From NCBI GenBank assembly GCA_023401925.1, contig JAEXDA010000077.1:124001-188000 (forward strand): a DNA stretch of 64,000 nucleotides, read 5' to 3'. The translations under genes and the position numbers were made by a program. Positions 52,873-60,648 of this stretch are shown here, in pieces. This DNA is from Bacillota bacterium (lineage in GTDB: Bacteria > Bacillota > UBA4882 > UBA8346). The notes under the pieces were generated by a model, which saw only the letters and a program-made list of their open reading frames with translations, was not told the DNA's origin and made no database searches. Numbering within the stretch: the stretch's first letter is position 1; each line of letters begins with the position of its first letter.

Positions 52873-54372
52873 ATTAATAAACGAGTGGCAATTTTTGGAT
52901 TACTATGGATAGCTTTGATCCCGATGATCGGAAACGTCTCTCCGGTTTATGCTGCTGCAACAGAAGCAAATATTGTTGCCGAAGGTTTTGTGAAAACGGA
53001 TTTATCGTCGGATACTACGACTGCTGAGAAAAATGTAAAAGTCACTGATGATTTCGGGGTTATCGAAGCAGATCGAATTCAATATAATTATAACGCAGGT
53101 TTGGTAGAAGCTAACGGGAACGTTAAATTAACATCACAAACCGGAATTGTTGTGCAGTCTGAAAGACTGGTCTGCGATCTTAATACCGGAGAGGCGCAGG
53201 CTACCGGCGGGGTGCATATGACATCTCCGGATGCAATCACCTTGACGGCCAGGCAATTGAATTATAACAATAAACAAGAATTCGCTAAAGCGGTTGGTGA
53301 AGTGAAAGTAACCAATGGCAATGGGACCTTTGAAACTGAAACCTTAAACTATGATTTGAAAAATGGTACTGGATCTTCGGAAGCTGTCTCCATGGTTTTG
53401 CATACGAAAAACCGGGACGCTCTGGTTCATGCGGATAGTATGATTTTAAACGGTACTTTATATCATTTCAAGAATCTTACGATGACCCGCTGTGAGAAGT
53501 CCCACCCGGAATACCAATTTGTAGCCCGCGAGGGAGTTTATGACGGCCGTTATCTGGAATTGAACAACATTTTTGTTCAGTTAAAAGGAGTACCGGTTTT
53601 TTATCTTCCATCTAAAACTTTCGATATGACGAATATATGGTTTCCCGAGATTCAACTTGATTATAATCATGATGACGGCTTGAAGTTTGGATATCGATAT
53701 TCAGCGCCGATGAATGGAAATATGGGCTGGCGAATTGCCACTATCTATCGTTCCAATGATTATTCAACTTTACACTTAGGATTGAATATGAAGAAAGAGA
53801 ATATCTCCAATTATACCGGAATTTATTTCAATACGGATTCTGAAGGGTATGGACTTGGGGATACAATAACTTACGATAAACCACTATTTGTTGCAACCCT
53901 GGATGGGTCGAAAAGTTTTTCGTCCAATGATGCTACAGAGTTGGGATTTTCAATTACCCGCAAGTACTGGGAGAGCCCATTGGGCCGCTGGCAAGTTGGG
54001 ATGTTGAGCCGTAAAGTTTCCAAAGATGACGGCGGAACAGAGTATGGGGGCACTTATGGCGGATACCGTCTGGATTATAATCCCCATCCATATTTTACTT
54101 TGAGTTTATTGCGCTTATATACGTTGGAAGGCGGAGACGATTGGGGCGATTATCTGGATGAATTCAAAATCGGCTCGAATTGGCTCTATAATGGAGGAAT
54201 TCCTCTTAACCAAACGTATTCATTGGGCTTTAGTGGCACTTATAATTCTACGGAGTCCCTATGGATTCACCAGATTTACCGGATTTATTACGGAACGGAC
54301 TGTTTGAAATTGAGCCTTGGCTGGGATGAGGCCAAACGGTCAATGGTTACAGGATTTAATATTCGTTTTTAA
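52873..54372 (+). CDS. lptD: LptD-like outer-membrane LPS assembly protein with possible AUU start
   Basis: About 499 residues. Signal peptide VAIFGLLWIALIPMIGNVSPVYAA, an OstA N-domain with repeated strands (IEADRIQYNYNAGLVEANGN, LVCDLNTGEAQATGGVHMTS), MTRCEKSHPEYQF and the LptD hallmark QLKGVPVFYLPSK, then a barrel ending in FNIRF. E. coli LptD has about 780 residues, so this barrel is short. No ATG/GTG/TTG lies at proper distance from CGGAGGAG (52858-52864); ATT at 52873, seven bases away, gives MNKRVAIFG, a proper basic signal-peptide start. GTG at 52885 is the fallback. An open frame extending upstream to 52585 only overlaps the previous gene. Confidence 0.82.
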   Translation: MNKRVAIFGLLWIALIPMIGNVSPVYAAATEANIVAEGFVKTDLSSDTTTAEKNVKVTDDFGVIEADRIQYNYNAGLVEANGNVKLTSQTGIVVQSERLVCDLNTGEAQATGGVHMTSPDAITLTARQLNYNNKQEFAKAVGEVKVTNGNGTFETETLNYDLKNGTGSSEAVSMVLHTKNRDALVHADSMILNGTLYHFKNLTMTRCEKSHPEYQFVAREGVYDGRYLELNNIFVQLKGVPVFYLPSKTFDMTNIWFPEIQLDYNHDDGLKFGYRYSAPMNGNMGWRIATIYRSNDYSTLHLGLNMKKENISNYTGIYFNTDSEGYGLGDTITYDKPLFVATLDGSKSFSSNDATELGFSITRKYWESPLGRWQVGMLSRKVSKDDGGTEYGGTYGGYRLDYNPHPYFTLSLLRLYTLEGGDDWGDYLDEFKIGSNWLYNGGIPLNQTYSLGFSGTYNSTESLWIHQIYRIYYGTDCLKLSLGWDEAKRSMVTGFNIRF

Positions 54373-54553
54373 TCACGATTTGAGTTGCTTCGCAAGGTTT
54401 TAAAAATGGGATTATCGAGAATTTTTTTTGAATAATAAAGGATTTTGTGTTTGAAAAAAATATTTTTAATAGAGTCTTCCTTCAATTACTTTTGAAGGAA
54501 GTTTTTATTTATAATTGGCCAAACTATAGAAAATTAATTTTTGGAGTGTAAGA

Positions 54554-55381
54554 TTGGATAATCAGTTGAATGACTTAACCGGATCCCAATGGCTCTATTG
54601 GACCAATACCATTTATGAAACTAATTTCCCTGTTGATGGAACTCATTCATTAAGGAAAACGCATGGCGCAATGAAACCACCGGCTTTAATGGCTGAAATC
54701 ATCGAGTTTTTCACCAAACAAGGAGAATCGGTCCTTGATCCATTCGCTGGAGTTGGAGGTACGTTATTAGGGGCTATGATGGTTGGGCGGAAAGCTCTTG
54801 GCATTGAGATTAATCCGGCATGGGTTGGCTTGTATCATAAAATTCTTAACGGAATGCGGGACTTGGACGATCCGGAAATTCACAAAGACAGTTTGAATTC
54901 AATGGTTTTGGGGGATTGCTTACAAGTTATGCAATCCATTCCGGAGGGAAGCTTTTCGGCTATCATTACCGATCCTCCATACGGATGTCAAGATCGAAAG
55001 ATCAGTTTTAAAAAAGAAACTCATTTTAATATGAAATCGGATGAAGAAGCTGATTTTGGGAATTGCGATGACTATTCGGATTATCTTCACAAAATGAAAA
55101 GATTCGGGGAAGAAGCCCACCGTATTCTGGGTCCAAACCGATATTTAGTCATGATGATCGGTGATCGATATAACCATGGAGAATATGTGCCTCTTGGGGT
55201 AAAAGTTGCCGAAACTCTTCGGGAAGTTGGTTTCACTTGGAAAGGAATCAGAATTTGGTGGAATAAAGCGACGCAGCGCCCTTTAAAACCATATGCAATC
55301 AAAACTTGTTTTGTACCGAACATCACCCATCAGAATATATTGATCTTGCGAAAAGAGAAAAGGCCGCCGGGAGCAGGATAA
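54554..55381 (+). CDS. DNA methyltransferase (N4/N6 amino type), orphan
   Basis: 275 residues from a TTG start behind GGAGTG. The SAM-binding motif DPFAGVGGT (62-70) comes before the catalytic DPPYG (Asp140-Tyr143), an order opposite to the beta-class enzymes whose DPFxGxGT follows DPPY; the IEINPAW stretch adjoins the SAM site. The target is an exocyclic amino group of adenine or cytosine, sequence unknown. No restriction gene is adjacent, so it is an orphan modification enzyme. It begins about 180 bp after the lptD row; a TTCCTTCAA/TTGAAGGAA hairpin at about 54478-54499 with a following T-rich run can serve as the lptD terminator. Confidence 0.88.
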   Translation: MDNQLNDLTGSQWLYWTNTIYETNFPVDGTHSLRKTHGAMKPPALMAEIIEFFTKQGESVLDPFAGVGGTLLGAMMVGRKALGIEINPAWVGLYHKILNGMRDLDDPEIHKDSLNSMVLGDCLQVMQSIPEGSFSAIITDPPYGCQDRKISFKKETHFNMKSDEEADFGNCDDYSDYLHKMKRFGEEAHRILGPNRYLVMMIGDRYNHGEYVPLGVKVAETLREVGFTWKGIRIWWNKATQRPLKPYAIKTCFVPNITHQNILILRKEKRPPGAG

Positions 55382-55410
55382 ATAAGGATTCTTCAATAAA
55401 ATACAGGCAC

Positions 55411-55439
55411 TTGGCATTTTAATTACTTCATGCTATAAT
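55411..55439 (+). promoter_or_regulatory. Sigma-A promoter of the small Cys protein
   Basis: TTGGCA (55411-55416), exactly 17 bp, TATAAT (55434-55439). It lies 57 bp upstream of the ATG at 55496. Confidence 0.7.
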
Positions 55440-55495
55440 ATAGACAAACATCAAGACCGCCACTATCATGAATAAAACATTGTGAGGTGGGTATT

Positions 55496-55669
55496 ATGGT
55501 CTATAAATTGACACACGATGAGGTCTTAAAAATTTGCGGCGCTTGTCCAAAATTTGTTAAAGACCGTGAGCAGTGTCAAAACGATGGGGCTCCAAAGACA
55601 CTCAGGGAATTGCACCGCTGCAAAAAATGGGATGATCATTTTGGGTCTGCTTGCATTTTCCAGGGGTAA
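55496..55669 (+). CDS. Small cysteine-containing protein of unknown function (57 aa)
   Basis: Not recognised. 57 residues, MVYKLTHDEVLKICGACPKF onwards, with five Cys (CGAC pair, then three single Cys in EQCQN, HRCKK and SACIF). The spacing allows a small metal-binding or disulfide fold. A strong ribosome site (GAGGTGGG) and a good promoter support it. It lies directly before tRNA-Ala and the SCIFF gene, but has neither the length nor the Cys spacing of a second SCIFF precursor. Confidence 0.65.
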   Translation: MVYKLTHDEVLKICGACPKFVKDREQCQNDGAPKTLRELHRCKKWDDHFGSACIFQG

Positions 55670-55680
55670 TGAAGTATAAT
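55651..55680 (+). promoter_or_regulatory. Promoter candidate for tRNA-Ala and SCIFF
   Basis: TTGCAT (55651-55656), 18-bp spacer, TATAAT (55675-55680), 19 bp before the tRNA. It overlaps the end of the small Cys gene. No other promoter is evident before the SCIFF gene. Confidence 0.5.
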
Positions 55681-55699
55681 ATCAATTGCATCAGCTATT

Positions 55700-55775
55700 G
55701 GGCCTGTGGCTCAGATGGGAGAGCGCTGCGTTCGCATCGCAGAGGTCAGGGGTTCGATTCCCCTCAGGTCCACCA
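55700..55775 (+). tRNA. tRNA-Ala (anticodon CGC)
   Basis: 76 nt including an encoded CCA. Acceptor GGGCCTG pairs with CAGGTCC and contains G3-U70, the main alanine identity element. Anticodon stem CTGCG/CGCAG with loop TTCGCAT gives anticodon CGC, reading GCG. T arm CAGGG-GTTCGAT-CCCTC-type pairing with TTCGATT is normal. SCIFF starts 29 bp later, so the two may share a transcript. Confidence 0.95.
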
Positions 55776-55804
55776 TATTGATTATCGATGGAGGGTAATA
55801 ACAG

Positions 55805-55942
55805 ATGACGTTAATTAAAACGATTGTTAAGGGCAAGCTTGCTTCAACCGTAACGACCGGAGGATGTGGTGCATGCAAGAATTCTTGTCAGTCAGCATGT
55901 AAAACTTCTTGTACAGTCGGAAATCAAGTTTGTCAGAAGTAA
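55805..55942 (+). CDS. scfA: SCIFF ranthipeptide precursor
   Basis: 45-residue peptide with exactly six cysteines in its second half (Cys21, 24, 28, 32, 36 and 43), the SCIFF (six cysteines in forty-five residues) pattern conserved across Clostridia. The leader is MTLIKTIVKGKLASTVTTGG, and the core begins CGACKNSCQSACKTSC. The maturase gene follows. The mature product carries thioether links from Cys to other residues; work in related clostridia points to a quorum- or physiology-related role. Ribosome site GGAGGG nine bases upstream. Confidence 0.95.
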   Translation: MTLIKTIVKGKLASTVTTGGCGACKNSCQSACKTSCTVGNQVCQK

Positions 55943-56021
55943 TATTGATTCATCATACTGCTTCAGATTTTGAGAATTCTTGACATTATCATTAAAAAAT
56001 AATTATTGCAATTTTCAGAAA

Positions 56022-56052
56022 AACAGCCATGGATTTTTCATGGCTGTTCTTT
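56022..56052 (+). terminator. Terminator between SCIFF peptide and maturase
   Basis: AACAGCCATG (56022-56031), seven-base loop, CATGGCTGTT (56039-56048), then CTTTAT. A perfect 10-bp stem that would favour peptide over maturase expression by partial termination. Confidence 0.75.
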
Positions 56053-56099
56053 ATGTAACGATGCATGGATTGGATATTTTGTTATAGGAGTTGTTCGTA

Positions 56100-57413
56100 T
56101 TGACAAATTGGCATTCCTTTAAAGCTTTGGGTAGATTTTTTTTGTTTGACGTCCCGAGTAATTCATTATTTCAAATTGAAGAAGTTGTTTATCGATATTT
56201 AAATCGACAAGCGGTTCCCGAGTCCATCAAAGAACAGGTTGAGTCTGAATTGGCGGAGTTGCGGGAAATGGGGCTTTTACAAGAACAGAAGGAAGAAATT
56301 CCCCATTTTGAAAAGGAACCTTCATTGAAAGCATTGTGTTTACATGCTTCTCATGACTGTAATTTACGATGTAAATATTGTTTCGCCGGTACGGGGCCTT
56401 TTGGCGGGGACCGCGAGCATATGAGCTTTGAAGTTGGCCGAAAAGCGCTGGACTTGTTATTGCGGGAGTCAGGCTCACGACGTCAACTAGAAGTGGATTT
56501 TTTTGGAGGAGAACCGCTGCTTAATTTGGATGTGGTCAAGCAAATTGTGGCCTATGGAAAGGAAGCGGCACTGAAGTACGATAAAATTATCAATTTTACA
56601 CTGACGACGAATGGCGTTAATTTGAATCAGGAAGCGCGGCAATTTTTGAATGAAGAAGGATTGCAATTGGTCTTGTCGCTCGATGGTCGCCCGGAAGTGA
56701 ATGACGCAATGCGCGGTAATGGTACTTATCAGCGAATAGTTCCGAATATCCTGGAAACAGTAAGGACACGGGGAAATAAAAATTATTATTTGCGGGGCAC
56801 GTTTACCGCCAACAATCCGGATTTTGCAGAAGATGTCAAACATTTATATGATCTTGGCATTCGCGAATTATCATTGGAACCGGTTGTAGAAAAAGACGGA
56901 GAATACCGTCTGACTGAAAAGCAAATGGAACGGATGGAAGAGGAATATGATAGACTGGCTCAGTTTTATTTAGAGAAGAAACAAATGGATCAGGGTTTTA
57001 CCTTTTTTCATTTTGAAATAAGCCTGGACCATGGGCCATGTCTACCAAAACGGCTCACCGGATGTGGGGCGGGTTTTGATTATTTTGCGGTCACTCCCAA
57101 AGGAGATCTTTATCCTTGCCATCAGTTTGTTGGTCGTACTGGGTTTAAAATGGGTAATGTCGATGAAGGGGTGACCAATTTATCCTTGCGGCAGGAGTTT
57201 GGGGCTGCGACTTTATATAAAAAAGAAGGGTGCGCCGATTGTTGGGCCCGTTTTTATTGTAGTGGCGGATGTCATGCCAATGCCCACTTGATGAATGGCT
57301 CGATTTATAAACCGGATCCCATCGGTTGCCGTCTGCAGCGAAAACGGTTGGAATGTGCCTTGGCCCTGAAGGGGATTGAAATCGAAGCAAAGCAGGCAGC
57401 TTCTGAAGGATAA
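56100..57413 (+). CDS. scfB: SCIFF peptide maturase (radical SAM/SPASM)
   Basis: Makes the thioether links in SCIFF. N-terminal peptide-recognition-like region (about 1-75), radical SAM cluster Cys87-x3-Cys91-x2-Cys94 in HDCNLRCKYCFAGTG, DFFGGEPLLNLDVV, then the SPASM domain with auxiliary-cluster cysteines (LDHGPCLPKRLTGCGAGFDY, GDLYPCHQF, CADCWARFYCSGGCHANAH, IGCRLQRK). 437 residues, normal for the family. TTG at 56100 is preferred, nine bases after TAGGAG; TTG at 56091 abuts that site. Confidence 0.95.
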   Translation: MTNWHSFKALGRFFLFDVPSNSLFQIEEVVYRYLNRQAVPESIKEQVESELAELREMGLLQEQKEEIPHFEKEPSLKALCLHASHDCNLRCKYCFAGTGPFGGDREHMSFEVGRKALDLLLRESGSRRQLEVDFFGGEPLLNLDVVKQIVAYGKEAALKYDKIINFTLTTNGVNLNQEARQFLNEEGLQLVLSLDGRPEVNDAMRGNGTYQRIVPNILETVRTRGNKNYYLRGTFTANNPDFAEDVKHLYDLGIRELSLEPVVEKDGEYRLTEKQMERMEEEYDRLAQFYLEKKQMDQGFTFFHFEISLDHGPCLPKRLTGCGAGFDYFAVTPKGDLYPCHQFVGRTGFKMGNVDEGVTNLSLRQEFGAATLYKKEGCADCWARFYCSGGCHANAHLMNGSIYKPDPIGCRLQRKRLECALALKGIEIEAKQAASEG

Positions 57414-57549
57414 ACCTTTCCAATCGGATAGAGGAATTGCTGGGTAATTTAAGGGCAAGATTAAAAAGACACTTCCGGGAGAGAAGCAAAGGTCTTTTAT
57501 GAGGTAAGAATACACCAGGATTTGAGGCTTTTTAAAGGATGGATCAAAT

Positions 57550-58944
57550 TTGAAAGATTTATCGAAAGCGGCTCCAATTCAAGTTGGTGAAAAAGTTCAA
57601 ATCCGGATCGAGAACTACGGCCATGAAGGGGAAGGAGTCGGGCGTTGCCGGAATTTTACCGTTTTTGTCCCGGAAGCCTTAAAGGGTGAACTGGTTTTAG
57701 TCAATATCACCGAGGTTAGGAGAAACTTCGGTCGGGGGATTGTGATGAAGATTTTAGAACCTTCCCCGGAAAGGATCTTGCCTCTTTGTCCTTCCGCCGC
57801 GGTTTGCGGCGGTTGCCAATTGCAGCATTTGGACTATGAAAATCAGCTTACTCTTAAGCATCAACGGGTAATTGACGCTGTTGAACGAATCGGGGGTCTT
57901 AAAGACGTCACGATTCATCCGGTCATTGGGATGGCTGAGCCCTGGCATTACCGAAATAAAGCCCAATATCCCTTAGGCATTTTAGAGGATACTGTGGTGA
58001 TGGGATTCTATCGAAAAGGGACCCACCAAATCGTACCTTTAAAAGGATGTATATTACAGAGTGAATTGAGCAACAGGATAGCCGATAAGGTCCGAGAATT
58101 GGTGGAAACTTATCGTATACCCATTTACGATGAGTTAAATCATTCGGGATTGTTACGTCATGTTTTGATCAAGCAGGGTTCCCAAACGGGGGAAGTGATG
58201 GTGGTTTTTATTACCCGGAACCGGCCATTTCCGGCGGGGGAAAAGATCGCCGGAGAGTTGGTCGGTATTTTCCCGGAAATCAAAAGTATTGCTCAAAATG
58301 TTAATGATGCCCGGGGTAATGTGATCCTGGGGCCAAGCACCAAAATTATCCGGGGACAGGATACCATTACGGAACATATCGGCGATTTCAAATTTAAAAT
58401 TGCCGCGGAGTCTTTTTTTCAAGTCAATCCGCTCCAAACCGAAAAGTTGTATCGCAAGGCCGTGGAGTTTGCCGGATTAACCGGCAGGGAAACCGTACTC
58501 GACGCTTACTGCGGAGTAGGCAGTCTGACATTATTTTTAGCCGAACAAGCCCAAAAAGTATATGGAATCGAAATTGTAACACAGGCTGTTAACAACGCAT
58601 TGGATAATGCGCGCTTAAATGAAATAAAGAATGTGGAGTTTATCGTGGGCGCTGTGGAGAAAGTCCTTCCCGGGCTGGTACAGAAGGGAATAAATTTTCA
58701 GGTAGCCGTTGTCGATCCGCCCCGTTCCGGCTGTGAAGAAGGAATTTTAAAAAGTTTCGCTGAAAACGAAGTGGGTCGGATCGTCTATGTGAGCTGTAAC
58801 CCGAGTACTTTGGCCCGGGATCTCAAAATATTGGAGGGTTTAGGATACAAGACGCTTGAGATACAACCGGTGGACATGTTTCCTCAGACCTATCATGTGG
58901 AATGTGTGGCGAAAATAGAGCGTAGAATCAATAGTTTGCAGTAA
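57550..58944 (+). CDS. 23S rRNA (uracil-C5)-methyltransferase of the RlmD/RlmCD type
   Basis: Methylates uracil C5 in 23S rRNA. N-terminal TRAM domain (VQIRIENYGHEGEGVGR), iron-sulfur Cys cluster (Cys80, Cys86, Cys89 and a later Cys in LKGCILQ), SAM-binding DAYCGVGSLTLFLAEQA, VVDPPRSGCEEG, and the catalytic Cys near residue 416 in VSCNPSTLARDL. 464 residues from a TTG start. Whether it acts on U1939, U747 or both (RlmCD) cannot be read off. The 57414-57549 gap shows no feature. Confidence 0.93.
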   Translation: MKDLSKAAPIQVGEKVQIRIENYGHEGEGVGRCRNFTVFVPEALKGELVLVNITEVRRNFGRGIVMKILEPSPERILPLCPSAAVCGGCQLQHLDYENQLTLKHQRVIDAVERIGGLKDVTIHPVIGMAEPWHYRNKAQYPLGILEDTVVMGFYRKGTHQIVPLKGCILQSELSNRIADKVRELVETYRIPIYDELNHSGLLRHVLIKQGSQTGEVMVVFITRNRPFPAGEKIAGELVGIFPEIKSIAQNVNDARGNVILGPSTKIIRGQDTITEHIGDFKFKIAAESFFQVNPLQTEKLYRKAVEFAGLTGRETVLDAYCGVGSLTLFLAEQAQKVYGIEIVTQAVNNALDNARLNEIKNVEFIVGAVEKVLPGLVQKGINFQVAVVDPPRSGCEEGILKSFAENEVGRIVYVSCNPSTLARDLKILEGLGYKTLEIQPVDMFPQTYHVECVAKIERRINSLQ

Positions 58945-58968
58945 CTTATAATTATAAAATTGACTTTT

Positions 58969-59007
58969 TTCCACCCAGCTTCCACCCTAAATTATTTCTG
59001 GGTGGAA
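58969..59007. repeat. TTCCACCC repeat/hairpin at the rlmD - integrase junction
   Basis: TTCCACCCAG (58969-58978) pairs with CTGGGTGGAA (58998-59007), with a third TTCCACCC copy between them (58980-58987). On the minus strand it is followed by A-rich then T-rich sequence. It may be a terminator or part of an attachment site, since it marks the edge between chromosomal rlmD and the mobile region. Confidence 0.55.
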
Positions 59008-59300
59008 ATCACATTTTCAAATATATCAACGGCATCTTGTTGCATTTTATCGGTATTAAAAACATAAATTTGTAAAGTTGTTGCTCTATCCTTATGTCCT
59101 AAACGGTCCATAATAGTCTTAGGAAATGCCCCATTTTCTGCCAATATAGTACCATGTGTATGTCTAAGACAATGACTATGGAATAGAGGATTACCTAATT
59201 CATAATGAATCACTTTAGCACAATACTTAAAGGATTCAGGTGTTAATAAATCGCCGTTTTCTTTTACACTGGATGGCATAATTTTTGGTTTTTTAACCAA
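58992..59300 (-). pseudogene. Tyrosine-recombinase integrase, C-terminal remnant
   Basis: About 100 residues of the catalytic domain: HSHCLRHTHGTILAENGAFP with the HxLRH motif, DRLGHKDRATTLQIY with GH and the nucleophile Tyr. The first catalytic Arg and the whole N-terminal and core-binding part are missing. Upstream sequence (59301-59400) reads in another frame SKAKSRVEAEFKEFQ-like and then IKKSIDYQVWLKNQK, which joins the remnant only through a frameshift. It is a phage or ICE-type integrase that no longer works, placed against rlmD. Confidence 0.85.
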
Positions 59301-59405
59301 ACTTGATAATCAATAGATTTTTTTATTGTAGCTTGGAATTCTTTAAATTCTGCTTCTACCCGACTCTTGGCTTTACTTACCAATGATAAATTGTTTGTTC
59401 ACTGC

Positions 59406-59455
59406 TGATGTCTGCTTTGAACTCAGCATCGTACCGTTTACCTTTTTTTTGCCAT
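59406..59455 (-). pseudogene. IS3-type transposase OrfA start, frameshifted
   Basis: Minus strand: an intact GGAGGTAAGC site, then ATG GCA followed by eight A. Reading straight hits a stop at once; if the A-run had seven, the product would be MAKK-GKRYDAEFKADI, the opening of IS3/IS150-type OrfA helix-turn-helix proteins. Nothing further of the element is recognisable on this side. Confidence 0.5.
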
Positions 59456-59520
59456 TTTGCTTACCTCCACAGATGTTTATTTTACCCTAACTCATCTGTG
59501 TCTGGCAAAACGGTAATAGG

Positions 59521-59661
59521 TCAGGTTCATTGGTTTTAGTCAAATTAGATTTAGGTGATGTGAAAATCCAAAACTGGATGTTGGTTGAAGGAGCACAACA
59601 TACGTTTAATAAAGATGACCATACAATGGCCTTAACTTTACGGGGTGGCGGGTTCGAGTAA
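59521..59661 (+). pseudogene. Phage baseplate/tail protein (XkdQ-like), C-terminal remnant
   Basis: An open frame without a start encodes VKLDLGDVKIQNWMLVEGAQ, HTFNKDDHTMALTLRGGGFE and stop. The ending resembles XkdQ/gpD-type baseplate hub proteins of PBSX-like phages (the HTF..-HTM-LTL pattern). Only the last 46 codons remain. A terminator follows at once. Confidence 0.55.
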
Positions 59662-59666
59662 TAAAG

Positions 59667-59698
59667 GAAAACCCCGTGAACTAATCACGGGGTTTTTC
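59667..59698 (+). terminator. Terminator after the baseplate remnant
   Basis: GAAAACCCCGTGA (59667-59679) and TCACGGGGTTTTTC (59685-59698) pair perfectly, with a T-run. Confidence 0.9.
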
Positions 59699-59731
59699 AT
59701 TTGGTGGTATAATAAAATATGAGGTGGTTAA

Positions 59732-59886
59732 TATGTCACAACCGATGCCGAGTTTTTTTGATTCGCCATATTTTGCTGAAGAATATGGGAATTGGCATTT
59801 AACCGATGATGCTCCAGATGAACTTAAAAAAAGAATTTGAAAAATACATGAAAGAATCTGGAACGTATTCAGAAATTGAAAATTAA
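59732..59886 (+). pseudogene. Small phage-type protein, frameshifted in an A-run
   Basis: GAGGTGG precedes ATG 59732. The frame reads MSQPMPSFFDSPYFAEEYGN then WHLTDDAPDELKKRI and stops. With one A fewer in the A7 run at about 59827-59833 it would continue EFEKYMKESGTYSEIEN and stop at 59886, 51 residues in all. Small acidic proteins with a W-H-L ... AP motif occur beside phage tail genes. A terminator follows. Confidence 0.55.
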
Positions 59887-59892
59887 TATTCC

Positions 59893-59926
59893 AAAAAAGC
59901 ACTTGCATTTTCACAAGTGCTTTTTT
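59893..59926. terminator. Bidirectional terminator
   Basis: AAAAAAGCACTTG (59893-59905) and CAAGTGCTTTTTT (59914-59926), a perfect 13-bp stem that also serves the convergent toxin-antitoxin pair. Nothing is seen in 59927-60009. Confidence 0.9.
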
Positions 59927-60009
59927 GATGAGTATAGCGTCATCAATTGACGTTTCCCGGATAGGGTGGTTTCTTCAAACCGGAACGTTGGATGAAAAAA
60001 CCATCTGGA

Positions 60010-60327
60010 TTATTCAATTCTATCATTTATGATTTTTGTCAAATCCATTTTGGCATAAATAACCCTATGAATTTCAACTATCTGGTCTTTAACCACATAA
60101 AAAACAGCATAATTTTTGATAGGTAAAAGCCTATATTCGCTTTCCAATGGTTCAGTTGATTTGTAAACCTTGCAGGAATACGGAAATTCTTCAAGCCTGG
60201 ATATTGATTTATCTAAAGATTTTAATAAATCCATTGCTGCTTTAGGTGCTTTTAGATGCTCTGTAATGTAGGCTACAATATCGATTAAATCTTTTTTGGC
60301 AATAGGTAAATAAATAATTTCATACAT
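60010..60327 (-). CDS. RelE/ParE-family toxin
   Basis: 105 residues, MYEIIYLPIAKKDLIDIVAYI with the ParE/RelE opening strand and helix pair, SISRLEEFPYSCKVYKS, and the C-terminal strands YRLLPIKNYAVFYVVKDQIV with RVIYAKMD. Members poison gyrase (ParE) or cut mRNA on ribosomes (RelE); by sequence it is nearer ParE/YoeB-like, but I cannot decide. It overlaps the antitoxin by 8 bp, so the two are translated together. Confidence 0.88.
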   Translation of the reverse strand: MYEIIYLPIAKKDLIDIVAYITEHLKAPKAAMDLLKSLDKSISRLEEFPYSCKVYKSTEPLESEYRLLPIKNYAVFYVVKDQIVEIHRVIYAKMDLTKIINDRIE

Positions 60328-60607
60328 TATCGGCGTTTACCGTATCGGAAACATTTTTCTTTAATTCATCAAACACTTCTTTATGTGAAAAACGTTTGTC
60401 AGTAGATTTGGCTTCTAGTTCCGCTTCCCTTAGTTTAAAATAAACTTCACTTTCAAACCGTTTACGCTCATACATTTCCATACTCATAACAACCATATCT
60501 CCATAACCATTCTTGGTTAGAAAAACTGGTTCTTCGGTTTCATGAACCACTCTTGAAATCTCCGCAAAATTATTTCTTAAATCAGATACTGGTCTAATCT
60601 GTGGCAT
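60320..60607 (-). CDS. Phd/YefM-family antitoxin
   Basis: 95 residues: PQIRPVSDLRNNFAEISRVV and EEPVFLTKNGYGDMVVMSMEMYER form the DNA-binding Phd/YefM domain; the C-terminal 45 residues are charged and helical, the part that wraps the toxin. It lies first in the operon with a GAGGTGAG site, as usual for autoregulated type II modules. This intact module may be what stabilises the otherwise decayed mobile region. Confidence 0.9.
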   Translation of the reverse strand: MPQIRPVSDLRNNFAEISRVVHETEEPVFLTKNGYGDMVVMSMEMYERKRFESEVYFKLREAELEAKSTDKRFSHKEVFDELKKNVSDTVNADNV

Positions 60608-60648
60608 AATCTCACCTCACAGTTTATTATAGCATAATTTTATCATAA

